DNA of 64,000 nucleotides from Actinokineospora bangkokensis (lineage in GTDB: Bacteria > Actinomycetota > Actinomycetes > Mycobacteriales > Pseudonocardiaceae): assembly GCF_001940455.1 (NCBI RefSeq), contig NZ_MKQR01000028.1, positions 664,916 through 728,915 on the forward strand, in the 5' to 3' direction. Both the position numbers and the translations under genes were made by a program. Position 1 is the first letter of the stretch, and every line of letters starts with the position of its first letter. This document shows, piece after piece, positions 45,401 through 53,707 of this stretch. The notes below the pieces were generated by a model that searched no databases, was not told the origin of the DNA, and worked only from the letters and a program-made list of their open reading frames with translations.

Positions 45401-46550
45401 CCCCGCCCAGCCGCCGCAGCACGGTCAGCACCGCCTCCACCGCCCGGTCGGCGTGGTTGCGCTGCACCCCGGCGGTGTCCAGCGCCGCCGCCGCGGCCTC
45501 GCGGGTGCGCTCGACCAGCTTCTCCCGGTCCTGCAGGTCGCGCAGGCCCTGGTAGGCGGGCATCGACTTGAGCGAGTCGATGCCGTCCTCCAGCTCCGCC
45601 TCGCGCTCCTCCAGCGCCACCACCGCCGCCTCGGCCTCGGCGTGCGCGGCGGTGTCGGAGCCCAGCCGGGCCCGCAGCCGGTGCAGCTCGGCGTGCGCGC
45701 TGTCGAGCGCCTTGCCCGCGGCCTCGGCCTTGGTGCCCGCCGCGTGCAGCGCGCCCAGGGCGTACCCGGCGTACCCGGTGAGGAAGGTGCCCATCGCCGC
45801 GTCGGCGGTGCTCAACCGGCCGATGTTCTCCCGGATCGACTCCAGGTCCTCGAACGAGGTCGCCAGCTGCTCGACCACCGAGGCGTCCAGCGGCGGCAGC
45901 GCGTCGGTGAGGATCTGCTCCAGCTGCCCGTCCTGCACCTTCAGCCCGATGTCCGGGTTGCGCAGCGTCCGCTGCAGGTGCAGCAGGTCGCCGTAGCGCC
46001 CGGCGGGCACCCCGTAGACGGTCTCGGCCACCTTCGCCCGGAACGCCGCCTCGTCGTAGACCCGGTCGGCGCCCAGCACCTCGCGCAGCGCCGCGGGCCC
46101 CAGCGGCACCCGGTCGGCCGAGGCGAGCGCGAAGTGCACGCCCACCCGCGACGGGGTCACGAACCGCCACGAGTCGCTGACCTGCTGCGAGGTCGCCGAC
46201 GCCTTCACCCCGACCCCGCAGGTCAGGTACTCCTCGCCGCCGGTGCCCGACACCCGGCGCAGCTCCACCCAGGCGTAGCCGATGCGGTTGGGCCCGCCGT
46301 CGTAGTCGTCGAGCATCAGCCGCCGGATCGACACCGTGCCCGCGCCCTTGGACCCCAGGTGCCGCAGGTCGCCGTCGAGGCACAGCGGCAGCAGCAGCTC
46401 CAGCGTCCGCGACTTGCCCGAGCCGTTGGTGCCCTGGAAGATGGCGCGGCCACCGGAGAAGTCGAACACCTGCTCGCGGTACTGCCAGATGTTGACGATG
46501 CCGCCGCGGTGCAGCCGCCAGCGGCCGGAGACCGGATCAGCGGAGGTCAC
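42435..46550 (-). CDS. jetC: Wadjet JetC (SMC-like ATPase)
   Basis: 1371 residues. Walker A GTNGSGKS at 40-47. Very long Ala/Arg/Glu-rich coiled coils fill the middle, interrupted near residues 620-760 by a non-coiled hinge-like part. Near the end come the ABC signature LSSGE (1255-1259) and Walker B LVLLDEAFERLDD. It is the loop-extruding SMC/MukB-like motor of the Wadjet complex, matching TIGR02680. GTG 46550 overlaps the jetB stop. The opposite strand carries a long antisense frame that I reject. Confidence 0.94.
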   Translation of the reverse strand: MTSADPVSGRWRLHRGGIVNIWQYREQVFDFSGGRAIFQGTNGSGKSRTLELLLPLCLDGDLRHLGSKGAGTVSIRRLMLDDYDGGPNRIGYAWVELRRVSGTGGEEYLTCGVGVKASATSQQVSDSWRFVTPSRVGVHFALASADRVPLGPAALREVLGADRVYDEAAFRAKVAETVYGVPAGRYGDLLHLQRTLRNPDIGLKVQDGQLEQILTDALPPLDASVVEQLATSFEDLESIRENIGRLSTADAAMGTFLTGYAGYALGALHAAGTKAEAAGKALDSAHAELHRLRARLGSDTAAHAEAEAAVVALEEREAELEDGIDSLKSMPAYQGLRDLQDREKLVERTREAAAAALDTAGVQRNHADRAVEAVLTVLRRLGGDVEDAVELARSTTAGLVAAGLDPGLCPPVPAAPEPVALLGTDRVRAKPDPEAEPLEIQRRTPPEVAPDRLADALAAAADQVEAIGAQVGGRAALALALHERALRLDRERQDLDKLVAGARDAQIEATEASGRRNEAAQRFADAAQVWCERARRWAASGPFAEEHAARPPQPPSGADVQAGPEATRAARDAARAWAAPHLAGLRQRVVAARQVVDDLVGRVQAAEARLIELRGGVDAAPPLPPHAHAERDPAAGAPFYRLVDFAPGLPKAARAGVEAALQASGLLTAWVAADGSVDAAVGDVLAAAGDPVPSPLGAALVPAVDPGSPVPAAVVAGLLASVSFEQAGPGLAVWSDGRWQAGVLRGALAKPDAEFVGAGAREATRRRASADLAAALEGMHAERAAAEAEVARRAAAVQVWDAHLDAFPDDREVIGARAAAEQAAAQAREAGRKAERRRAEQAAADGRVKAAAAELARDAGAAGLTADTEALRHAQRSAGAARDAAAALRDALAKRCAGTVRDLVEALHDHRAAVDDRETAERVADERCQVFHREAAALAELTSAVGGEAEEVARRLAELERERRAGRQRLPEARKAAVELSNRVVKAQTLLDTRDGELDGKRAAADAAARAFAEALAAPGVWAAATPEPRPGTDREAFEVLAAAVAEGGRLPGEESALTRLQGLQASLAGTHNVLPERHAGILTVVVSGEEGPAPVAVAARRVAERLAERRGFLSEQYQGIFALHLVRELAERLSAQISVAEDLTRRMNEVLDGARSSQGVHVQLEWQPAAWLDEPTQEALALLRLPFAERTEEQDTRLQQVFTERIEAERDTATGGFTEILARALDYRSWFAFTVRVRDSGPDGKPRSRRLRQLSSGETRLISYVTLFAAAAAFYGAISAGVAASSRVSPLRLVLLDEAFERLDDPTIARMLGLLVDLDMDWVITWPSGWGVSDRIPRMHIYDVLRPKSGHGVACTHTTWDGAALDRDDP

Positions 46551-47737
46551 AGGGTGCCTTCCTCAGCGCTCGGGGTGGCCGGGGCGGGCGGCGGGTCGAA
46601 CAGCGACCAGCCCGGCTCCGGCGGGGGTTCGGGGGCCTGCGGCTTGGCCGGGGTGTCGTCGGGGCGCGGCAGCCAGCGGTGCGCGGCGGGCGAGAGCAGC
46701 AGCCCCGCCCCGTCCTCGACCAGCAGCCCCAGCCGCTTGAGCAGGTCGATCACCGCGTCCACCAGGTCGTCGGCGTTCTCCGTGGCCTGCCGCGACCACG
46801 CCGCCGGGTACTCCTCGACCAGCCTGCCGCACACCTCGCGCAGGTCGGCGGTGCCGATCCGCACCCGGCCGTCGCGGCGCGGCTCGTGCGCCACGGCCAG
46901 CAGGTCCGGCAGCGCCAGCAGGGTGATCCTGGCGACCGTGCCGGTCGAGGGGAACACCACGTCGGTCAGGTACTCCTCCGGGTCGGTCACCGCCACGCCC
47001 TCGGCCCGCACCTCGGTCACCAGCCCGAAGCAGCGCTCCAGCAGCTCCGACTCCCGCCGCTGGCCCCGGCGCAGCCAGTCGGCCTGCTCCGGGGTCAGGT
47101 CCGCGTGCAGGGTCACCGGGTTCTCCACCAGCTTGCGCCGCACCACGTGCTCGGTGGTCGCCCCCGCCCGCTCGCCCGCCCCGCCCAGCAGCTGCCCCAG
47201 CAGGTCGGTGTGGATGGTGATCAGCGCCTCGGCCTCGCCGATCGCCCCGTCGGTCTCGGTGATCACGCCCAGCCCGATCAGGTGCCGCAGCGCCGCGGTC
47301 AGCGCCCGCCGGTCGGACAGGTCGTCGACCAGGGTGATCCCGGCCTCCGCCGCGGTCGAGCGGACGTCGGCCACCAGCCGCGACAGCAGCACCTGCCTGC
47401 CCACCCCGGTCAGCGCCGCCATCGTCAGGCACAGGTAGGCGTACCCGCGCGGGGTCAGCGACGGCTCACCGCGGCTCGCGTCGTCACCCGCCCCCACCTT
47501 GTGCAGCCGGGCGAACCGGCGCTCGACCACCAACCGGTAGCCCAGCAGCGCCGCGAACACCTCCTGCAGCACCACCCGGTGCCGGTACACCAGCGGCAGC
47601 AGGTCCCCGTCCGGGCCGCCCACGCGCAGCAGCGGGTGCCGCAGCAGCACCTTCGCGCAGCGGGCGACGTTCGCCGCGTCGATGTCGGACAGGTCGTCGA
47701 GCACCGAGGGCACCCGCGACCGCGCGTCAGCCCGCAC
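46547..47737 (-). CDS. jetB: Wadjet JetB (DUF2398, KleisIn-partner KITE-like)
   Basis: 396 residues of DUF2398 (TIGR02678). Winged-helix-like segments are evident (CAKVLLRHPLLRVGGPDGDLLPLVYRHRVVL; LTPRGYAYLCLTMAAL). A Pro-rich tail of about 40 residues follows. In the Wadjet complex JetB is the small KITE-like subunit on the kleisin. GTG 47737 overlaps the jetA end by 11 bases; its own end overlaps jetC. All four jet genes are thus coupled. Confidence 0.9.
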   Translation of the reverse strand: MRADARSRVPSVLDDLSDIDAANVARCAKVLLRHPLLRVGGPDGDLLPLVYRHRVVLQEVFAALLGYRLVVERRFARLHKVGAGDDASRGEPSLTPRGYAYLCLTMAALTGVGRQVLLSRLVADVRSTAAEAGITLVDDLSDRRALTAALRHLIGLGVITETDGAIGEAEALITIHTDLLGQLLGGAGERAGATTEHVVRRKLVENPVTLHADLTPEQADWLRRGQRRESELLERCFGLVTEVRAEGVAVTDPEEYLTDVVFPSTGTVARITLLALPDLLAVAHEPRRDGRVRIGTADLREVCGRLVEEYPAAWSRQATENADDLVDAVIDLLKRLGLLVEDGAGLLLSPAAHRWLPRPDDTPAKPQAPEPPPEPGWSLFDPPPAPATPSAEEGTL

Positions 47738-49295
47738 CGCGCACCCGCGTCCGCGCCCTGGCGATGTCGAGCACCGCGTCCCGCAACGTCAACGTGCCGC
47801 CCTCGCTGCGGATGTTCGTGGTGTGCCCGACCGAGGGGGTCAACCGCAGGGTCAACCCCCGCACCTGGTCGGTGGCCTCACCGGGGTCGGCGGCGCCCTC
47901 GCGCTGCGCCATGGCCAGCGTCAGCAGCTCGCACAGCGCCGCGAGCGCGGGCGCGGACAGCACCGCCGCGCCCAGGTCCGCCGCGGCCGCCACCAGCTCC
48001 GCCGAGGCCGCCTCCCGCCGCTCGTCGGCCTCCCTCGCCGCGGCCAGCAGGCCCTGCTCGGTGATCGGGTCGTCCATGATCCGCGACGTCCGCCCGCGCG
48101 CGCCCCGGTCACCCCGGCCGCGCACGCTCACCGACACCTCCACCGCCGGGCCGTCCGCCCACGGGGTGCGCTCGTCGTCGCCGTCGTGCTCCGGGGCGGG
48201 CAGCAGGTTGCGCGCCGAGTGCAGCCCGAACGCCCCCGCGTACAGCTCGTGCGCCTCGTCCGGGGTCGCCCGGTCGAACCGGGCCGCCAGCGCCACCAGC
48301 TCCCCGCGCCTGCTCGGCAGCAGCCCGCCCCCGGTCGTCGCCCGCCGCACCGTGGCCAGCAGTGCCCCGATCGCCCGGGTCGTCGCGTCCCGCAGCGCGG
48401 TCACCTGGCTCGGCTTGCCCGGCCGGTCGGCGAACCAGTCGGTCAGCTCCTGCCAGTCGGCCCCCGCCCGGCCCCTGGTGCGCTCCACGGTCGCCCCCAG
48501 CTGCTCGGCCGGGCGCAGCAGCCGCACCAGGTCCGCCCGCCGCGGGGCCAGCGCCGCCAGCGACGCCGCGATCGTCGGGGTGTGCCGCAGCACGTCCTCC
48601 ACGACCAGCTGGATGTACTCCACCAGCAGGTTGCGGAACCCGGAGATCTCCTCCGGCGCGAGGTGGTGGCGGGTCAGCACCTGGCCCAGGTAGGCGTAGA
48701 AGTCGCGCACGGTCGCCGCCAGCTCCGCGTGCTGCAGGAACAGCGTCGTCACCCGCTCGGCCAGCTGCTCGCGGGCCCGCCGCGCGGGCAGCGACCCCGG
48801 GTCCCGCTCGGTCCGCGAGGTCGCCAGGTCCAGCGTCTCGCCCAGCTCCGCCAGCCCCCGCTCCACCGCGGGCAGCAGCTCCCGGGACACCTCGCGCGCG
48901 CCCTCGGGCACCCGCAGCAGCTCGTCGACGTCGCGCTGCACCCGCACCGCGAGCTTGCCCACCTGGTAGCGCATCGAGCCCTGCTGGAACTCCGCGATGC
49001 TGGCCGCGATGGTCTCCCGGCGCCCGTGCACCAGGTTCCCCCACTCCACCAGCTGCCGCAGCCGCGGGATCACCACGTCGATGTGCGACTCGCCGGTGTC
49101 GACCTCGCCGTCGCGCTCCGCCGCAGCCAGCGCCGAGGCCACCTCGCCCGCGGACAGGTCGGCCAGCAGCGTCGAGGTGAACAGCCGCATGATCGCCAGG
49201 TAGGTGCGGTGGTGCTCGCGCGGCTGCAGGTAGGCGTAGAGCTGGAGCCTGCGCTGGGCGTCGGCCCCCGGCCCGGTCCCCTGGTCTGACTCCAC
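47727..49295 (-). CDS. jetA: Wadjet JetA (DUF2397, kleisin-like)
   Basis: 522 residues of DUF2397 (TIGR02677). It opens RRLQLYAYLQPREHHRTYLAIMRLF, then has helical segments and ends with winged-helix-like GGTLTLRDAVLDIARARTR. JetA is the kleisin-like bridge closing the SMC ring. GTG 49295 is chosen to match the usual N-terminus; no strong ribosome site is seen and a longer form cannot be excluded. First gene of the cassette, divergent from cobD with 112 bases between starts. Confidence 0.9.
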   Translation of the reverse strand: MESDQGTGPGADAQRRLQLYAYLQPREHHRTYLAIMRLFTSTLLADLSAGEVASALAAAERDGEVDTGESHIDVVIPRLRQLVEWGNLVHGRRETIAASIAEFQQGSMRYQVGKLAVRVQRDVDELLRVPEGAREVSRELLPAVERGLAELGETLDLATSRTERDPGSLPARRAREQLAERVTTLFLQHAELAATVRDFYAYLGQVLTRHHLAPEEISGFRNLLVEYIQLVVEDVLRHTPTIAASLAALAPRRADLVRLLRPAEQLGATVERTRGRAGADWQELTDWFADRPGKPSQVTALRDATTRAIGALLATVRRATTGGGLLPSRRGELVALAARFDRATPDEAHELYAGAFGLHSARNLLPAPEHDGDDERTPWADGPAVEVSVSVRGRGDRGARGRTSRIMDDPITEQGLLAAAREADERREAASAELVAAAADLGAAVLSAPALAALCELLTLAMAQREGAADPGEATDQVRGLTLRLTPSVGHTTNIRSEGGTLTLRDAVLDIARARTRVRGAG

Positions 49296-49407
49296 GGCGG
49301 GCCACGATAGCCGCCGGGGTCGGTGCGCGCGCAGTCCGGGGCGAGCCCCGCGATACGGTGCCACCTGCACGGGGGACCCCCACGCGGTGGGTCACGAGGA
49401 GGGGGAC

Positions 49408-50343
49408 ATGACGGCGGCGCGCGCACTGGGGCTGCTGCTCGGCTTCGCCGCCGACGCCGCGCTCGGCGACCCCCGCCGCCACCACCCGGTCGCGGGCTTC
49501 GGCACCCTCGCGGGCAAGCTCGAACGGGTCCTCTACGCCGACTCCCAGACCCGCGGCACCGCCTACACCGCCGTCCTCGCCGGTGGCGCGGTCGCCCTGG
49601 GCGCGCTGGCCGAGCGCGCGGGCCGCGACCGGCCCCTGCTGCGCGTGGCCACCACCGCCGCCGCCACCTGGGTCGTGCTCGGCGGCAAGTCCCTGGCCAC
49701 CGAGGGCGCCCTGATCGGCAAGCACCTCGACGCAGGCGAACTGGCCGAGGCCCGCACCCGGCTGCCGCACCTGTGCGGCCGCGACCCGCACTCCCTCGAC
49801 GGCCCGGCCATGGCCCGCGCCACGGTCGAGTCGGTCGCGGAGAACACCTCCGACGCCGTGGTCGCCCCCCTGGTGTGGGGCGCGCTCGCGGGCGTCCCCG
49901 GCCTGCTCGGCTACCGCGCGGTCAACACCATGGACGCGATGGTCGGCCACCGCTCACCCCGCTACCAGCGCTTCGGCTGGGCCTCCGCCCGCCTCGACGA
50001 CCTGGTCAACCTGCTGCCCGCCCGGCTCGCCGCCCTGCTCACCGTCGTCGGCGCCCCCGTCGTCGGCGGCAACCGGCGCAGCGCCTGGCTGGCCTGGCAG
50101 CGTGACGCCGACGCCCACCCCAGCCCCAACGCGGGCCGGGTCGAGGCGGCGTTCGCGGGCGCACTGGAGGTCCGCCTCGGCGGCCGCACCGTCTACCCCT
50201 ACGGCGTGGAGGACCGCCCGGTGCTCGGGGACGGCCGGATGCCCGACGCGGGCCACGTCACCCGGGCGGTGGAGCTGTCCAGGGTCGTCGGCGTGCTGAC
50301 GGCCGCGCTCGCGGTGGTCGTCGGCTTCTTCACCCGCCGCTGA
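49408..50343 (+). CDS. cobD: Adenosylcobinamide-phosphate synthase (CobD/CbiB)
   Basis: 311 residues, integral membrane protein. It begins LGLLLGFAADAALGDPRRHHPVAGFG; the GDP-xx-HPV motif is the CbiB hallmark. VESVAENTSDAVVAPLVWGA and NTMDAMVGHRSPRYQRFGWASARLDD are also conserved. It attaches the aminopropanol arm in cobalamin synthesis. ATG 49408 follows GAGGAGGGGG. It is convergent with SURF1, as in Rv2235-Rv2236c. I see no cobalamin riboswitch ahead of it. Confidence 0.95.
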   Translation: MTAARALGLLLGFAADAALGDPRRHHPVAGFGTLAGKLERVLYADSQTRGTAYTAVLAGGAVALGALAERAGRDRPLLRVATTAAATWVVLGGKSLATEGALIGKHLDAGELAEARTRLPHLCGRDPHSLDGPAMARATVESVAENTSDAVVAPLVWGALAGVPGLLGYRAVNTMDAMVGHRSPRYQRFGWASARLDDLVNLLPARLAALLTVVGAPVVGGNRRSAWLAWQRDADAHPSPNAGRVEAAFAGALEVRLGGRTVYPYGVEDRPVLGDGRMPDAGHVTRAVELSRVVGVLTAALAVVVGFFTRR

Positions 50344-50381
50344 CCAGACCCCGTACTCGTCCGGTAGCGCCTTGGCGAGCG

Positions 50382-51203
50382 CTAGGCGTTGACCCCTTCG
50401 TCCTTGGCCAGTTCGTCCTGGGCCAGCTGCTCGGCCACCGACAGCTTGCGCGGCCGGGGCTGGGCCAGCGAGCCGCCGGGCTGCACCTCGCGCCAGCTGA
50501 AGTAGAGGAACCCGATCAGCGCCATCGCCCCGAACGCGATCCACTGGAGCGCGTAGGAGAAGAACGGCCCCGTCTCCAGCTGCGGCAGCGGCAGCGCCGC
50601 CAGCACCCCGGGCGACCCGTCCTCCAGCGCGAAGTACCCGGGCCGGATCGCCAGCCCCGCGGCCGCCGCCACCGCCCGCGAGTCCACCGCGTACACCTGC
50701 AGGTGCCCGTCCCGGCCGTCCCGGAACGCCTGCCGCCCGCTCGGGTCCCGCTCGTCGACGTGCACCCGGGCCGTGACCTCCACCTGCCCGCGCGGCGCGT
50801 CGGCGTAGTCCGGCACGTCCCCGTTCACCGGCCGCACGTACCCCCGGTCCACCAGCACGGTGTCCCCGTCCACCGTCCGGAACGGCGTCAACACCTCGAA
50901 GGCCGCATTGCCCTGCACGGTCCGCAACCGCGCCACCGCCTCGGCCTCCGCCAGGAACTCCCCCCGCATGGTGACCCGCCGCCACTCGGTCCCCTGGTCC
51001 GGCGCGGCCCCCCCGGGCAGCACCCGCGCCAGCGGGACCGGCGCCGCCCCCGTCGACGCCTCGATCGCGCTGTTCGTCGCCTCCCGCTCCGCGGCCCGCC
51101 CGAACTGCCAGGGTGCGAGCAGCCCGAAGCACGCCCCGGCGAACACCACCACGACGAACGCCAGCAGCAACCACCCGGGCCGCAGGAGCAACCTCAACCG
51201 CAC
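50382..51203 (-). CDS. SURF1 family cytochrome oxidase assembly protein
   Basis: 273 residues. An N-terminal membrane helix is followed by APWQFGRAAERE (the SURF1 WQ-R motif). An extracytoplasmic domain has VDRGYVRP near residue 130, and a C-terminal helix carries YALQWIAFGAMALIGFLYFSWRE. It assists assembly of the aa3-type oxidase, probably with heme. GTG 51203 is used. Counterpart of Rv2235. Confidence 0.92.
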   Translation of the reverse strand: MRLRLLLRPGWLLLAFVVVVFAGACFGLLAPWQFGRAAEREATNSAIEASTGAAPVPLARVLPGGAAPDQGTEWRRVTMRGEFLAEAEAVARLRTVQGNAAFEVLTPFRTVDGDTVLVDRGYVRPVNGDVPDYADAPRGQVEVTARVHVDERDPSGRQAFRDGRDGHLQVYAVDSRAVAAAAGLAIRPGYFALEDGSPGVLAALPLPQLETGPFFSYALQWIAFGAMALIGFLYFSWREVQPGGSLAQPRPRKLSVAEQLAQDELAKDEGVNA

Positions 51204-51537
51204 ACCCCCACGGTAAGCCCACCCGGCCCCGACCACCCCCACCGCCCCAACTCGGCCCGCCCGCTCCCGTCAACGCTGCCGCACCTGCGCGCGGACGGGC
51301 CCTGGGCGGGGGAGGGCGGTGTGCCAACGCTTTCACCCGCTGCTGGTGGTCGCGGCGGCCGAGGTGCGCGTGGCTCGCGGACAGACCCATCGTGAGCACC
51401 GGCACACCTCCCTGGTGCAGGCGTGCGCCGGTGGTGAGAACACCCTCCGCTTTCCCGCTTGTGCGCGGGGGTGCACCGCTTGTCGCGCGACCTGCGTCAA
51501 CCCGGATCGCTCCTGCGCACTCCGGGGGCGTGAGCGC
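51204..51537. other. Intergenic region, no gene recognised
   Basis: 334 bases between the SURF1 start and the end of the fructosamine-kinase-like gene. It contains the SURF1 promoter by default. An open frame starting at 51319 exists but continues through the antisense strand of the kinase and has no protein-like composition. Confidence 0.6.
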
Positions 51538-52359
51538 TCAGCCCAGTGCCGCCCGCGCCGCGGCCGTCGCCTGCCGCGCGTAGCCACCTCCAAAGAGCAC
51601 GACGTGCACCAGCAGGGGGAACAGCTGGTGCAGCGGCACCCGCTCCCGCCAGCCGTCTGCCAGGGGCCGGTGCTCGTCGTAGGCGGCCAGCACCACGTCC
51701 AGGTGCGGGCAGCCGAAGAGGGCGAGCATCGCCAGGTCCGACTCCCGGTGCCCGCCGTGCGCCGCCGGGTCGATCAGCCACACCCGCTCGTGGCGGTCCC
51801 ACAGCACGTTCCCGCTCCACAGGTCCCCGTGCAGCCGAGCGGGCGGCTCACCCGGCCCGGCCAGCTCGGCGATCCGGTCCAGCACCGCCTCGAACGGCCC
51901 CGCCGCCAGCAGCCCCCGGTCGACCGCCTCCCGCAGGTAGGGGCGGACCCTGTGCTCGGCGAACCACCCCGGCCACGCCGCCCCCGCCTCGTTGCGCATC
52001 GGCGCCAACCCGATCCACGCGTCGGCGGGCCCCTCCCCGAAAGCGCTTGCGCCCGTCGCGTGCAGGTCCGCCAACCCGCGCCCGAACCGCTCCGCCGCCA
52101 CCCGCGACGGCCCACCCGGCTCCACCTGCTCGGTCACCAACCACCGGTCGTCCACCGCGAGCACCTGCGGCACGGCCACGCACCCCGGCTCACCCAACCA
52201 CCGCAACCCCCACGCCTCCGCCGCCACCCGCCCCGGCCCGTGCTTGGCCACGACGAACCCGCCGTCGTCCAGGTCCACCTCGAACACGTCGGCCCCGAGC
52301 GCGTGGGCACCGGTGGCGGCCACCCCCAACAACCCGGCCACGGCCTTCCGCGCGTTCAC
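51538..52359 (-). CDS. Fructosamine kinase family protein
   Basis: 273 residues. Kinase-like fold with LHGDLWSGNVLWD (catalytic loop) and LIDPAAHGGHRESDLAML (metal loop), the fructosamine/ketosamine-3-kinase pattern. These enzymes phosphorylate sugars on glycated proteins so that they fall off. GTG 52359 overlaps the ptpA stop, so it is co-translated with the phosphatase gene. Substrate inferred from family only. Confidence 0.9.
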   Translation of the reverse strand: MNARKAVAGLLGVAATGAHALGADVFEVDLDDGGFVVAKHGPGRVAAEAWGLRWLGEPGCVAVPQVLAVDDRWLVTEQVEPGGPSRVAAERFGRGLADLHATGASAFGEGPADAWIGLAPMRNEAGAAWPGWFAEHRVRPYLREAVDRGLLAAGPFEAVLDRIAELAGPGEPPARLHGDLWSGNVLWDRHERVWLIDPAAHGGHRESDLAMLALFGCPHLDVVLAAYDEHRPLADGWRERVPLHQLFPLLVHVVLFGGGYARQATAAARAALG

Positions 52360-52826
52360 AGCCGCTCCCGCACCCACCCCAACAACCCGGGCACGGCGGC
52401 CTCCACCATCGCCAACACCTCGTCGAACCCCTCGTCCCCGCCGTAGTACGGGTCCGGCACGTCCCGGTCCTCCCCCGCGTCGGGATCGAAGTCCCGCAGC
52501 AACCGCACCCGGTCACCGCCCACCAACCGCCGCAACTCCCGCGCGTGCCCCGAGTCCAGCGCCACCAACAGGTCCGCGTCCAGGTGCTCCTCGTCCAACA
52601 ACGCCGCCACGTGCTCCACCGGGTACCCCTCCCGCGCCAACACCCGCACCGTCCGCTCGTCCGCCCCGTCCCCCACGTGCCACGACCCAGTCCCCGCACT
52701 GCTCACCTGGACAACCCCGGCCAACCCCGCCCGCCGCACGTGCTCCTCGAACACCAGCGCAGCCATCGGCGACCGGCAGATGTTCCCGGTGCACACGAAG
52801 CACACCCGCAAACCCGATTCCCGCAT
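52356..52826 (-). CDS. ptpA: Low-molecular-weight protein tyrosine phosphatase
   Basis: 156 residues. CTGNICRS near the start is the P-loop with catalytic Cys and Arg; DPYYGG holds the general-acid Asp. Counterpart of Rv2234 (PtpA) by position next to SURF1 and cobalamin genes. ATG 52826. It heads a two-gene unit with the fructosamine-kinase-like gene. No tyrosine kinase gene is adjacent. Confidence 0.94.
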   Translation of the reverse strand: MRESGLRVCFVCTGNICRSPMAALVFEEHVRRAGLAGVVQVSSAGTGSWHVGDGADERTVRVLAREGYPVEHVAALLDEEHLDADLLVALDSGHARELRRLVGGDRVRLLRDFDPDAGEDRDVPDPYYGGDEGFDEVLAMVEAAVPGLLGWVRERL

Positions 52827-53036
52827 GCGCGGAGTGTGCCCAACAACCGCCCCCCGCGAAAGCCGCTGCCAGCACCTGTGTCCCCCGCCTCAACCTGCAC
52901 ACCCCCTCACCTTGCCCCGCCGCCCCGATCCACCAGAACTGTCGTTCTCCCGCCCTAAGCTCGACACCGCTGTCTTGGTTGGGCTTTCTCTTGGGGGGCT
53001 CCCGGTGAGCGCAGGACGAGGTTCACTCGAACAGGT

Positions 53037-53045
53037 TGTGGATAA
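53037..53045 (-). other. Perfect DnaA-box-like 9-mer
   Basis: TTATCCACA on the minus strand, about 210 bases upstream of ptpA. A second perfect copy is at 34145. Confidence 0.4.
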
Positions 53046-53234
53046 CTGCTTCGGAGGCTCCGGAACTGTCGGTCCCCCCGATTAGGCTTGAGCAATAGGA
53101 ACGGCGCGCGGGGGCGACCTCACTCCACCCGCGCCCCCGCCACCTCCTCCTCCACCGCACCCCCGCAGTCGACCACCCCTCCATCCCCGACCCAGCCGCC
53201 CGACCGGCCCACCCCGGCCCGACCGCCCACCCGG

Positions 53235-53284
53235 CCCGGCCGCAGGGCCCGGCCCGACCTGACCCGGCCGCAGGGCCCGGCCCG
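53235..53284. repeat. 22-bp direct repeat
   Basis: A 22-base unit beginning CCCGGCCGCAGGGCCC occurs at 53235-53256 and again at 53263-53284, six bases apart. Confidence 0.7.
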
Positions 53285-53429
53285 GCCCTGCCCGCTCCCG
53301 ACCACAGCCGCGCCGACCGCGCCGCCGCCCGGTGCAAGCGAGCCGCGCGGGTTAGAAGCCCAGGCCGGGGCGGCGCCCCGCGCGCACGGCGAGAGCGGCC
53401 GGAGCGAGGATGGGGCCATGGCCAGCTTC

Positions 53430-53492
53430 GGGCCGCGGCTGGCTGGGGTGGGCCCCAGGCTGGCTGGGGTGGGCCCCAGGCTGGCTGGGGTG
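53430..53492. repeat. 21-bp tandem repeat, three copies
   Basis: Three units ending CTGGCTGGGGTG, each 21 bases long, stand head to tail; copies two and three are identical and the first differs at a few bases. In one frame they would encode GPRLAGV repeats, but no gene is supported. Confidence 0.8.
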
Positions 53493-53707
53493 GGACAGGT
53501 AGCCGGTTGGGGCGAGTGCGGCAGGCGCGGGTGGTTGGTTGGCCGCTTGGGCGGCCTGGTCGGGCCGAGCCGGTCGGGCGGCTGGGTCGGGTCGTGAGTG
53601 GGCGGGTAGGGGATGGGATTGGCGTGCGGGTGGTTGGGCGCGGGGTGGGTGGGTGGTGGGGCCGGGGTGGGGGAAAGGCCTGATCAGGGGCACCTAGACT
53701 CGCCCGA

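Larger units (their letters stand above)
52827..53707. other. 881-bp divergent intergenic region with repeats
   Basis: It separates ptpA (minus) from cobC (plus). It holds a DnaA-box-like site, a 22-bp direct repeat, a 21-bp tandem triplication and several C-rich then G-rich runs. Base skew on the plus strand switches from C-rich to G-rich near 53.4 kb. A frame at 53088-53597 is Pro/Arg/Ala low complexity and I do not call it a gene. Confidence 0.65.

Noticed and set aside
42303-47438. Plus-strand open frame of 1711 codons opposite jetC and jetB, the longest in the window
   Set aside because: It is an antisense shadow: Arg/Pro/Gln/His-rich translation with no motifs, while the minus strand encodes clear SMC, DUF2398 and DUF2397 proteins.
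49296-49407. Cobalamin riboswitch before cobD
   Set aside because: The gap is only 112 bases and I find neither the B12-box pattern nor room for the full fold.
51319-52446. Plus-strand frame over the fructosamine-kinase-like gene
   Set aside because: Mostly antisense to clear kinase motifs; Arg/His/Pro/Gln-rich translation.
53088-53597. Possible gene in the ptpA-cobC gap
   Set aside because: Translation is Pro/Arg/Ala/Ser low complexity with tandem-repeat residues and there is no ribosome site.
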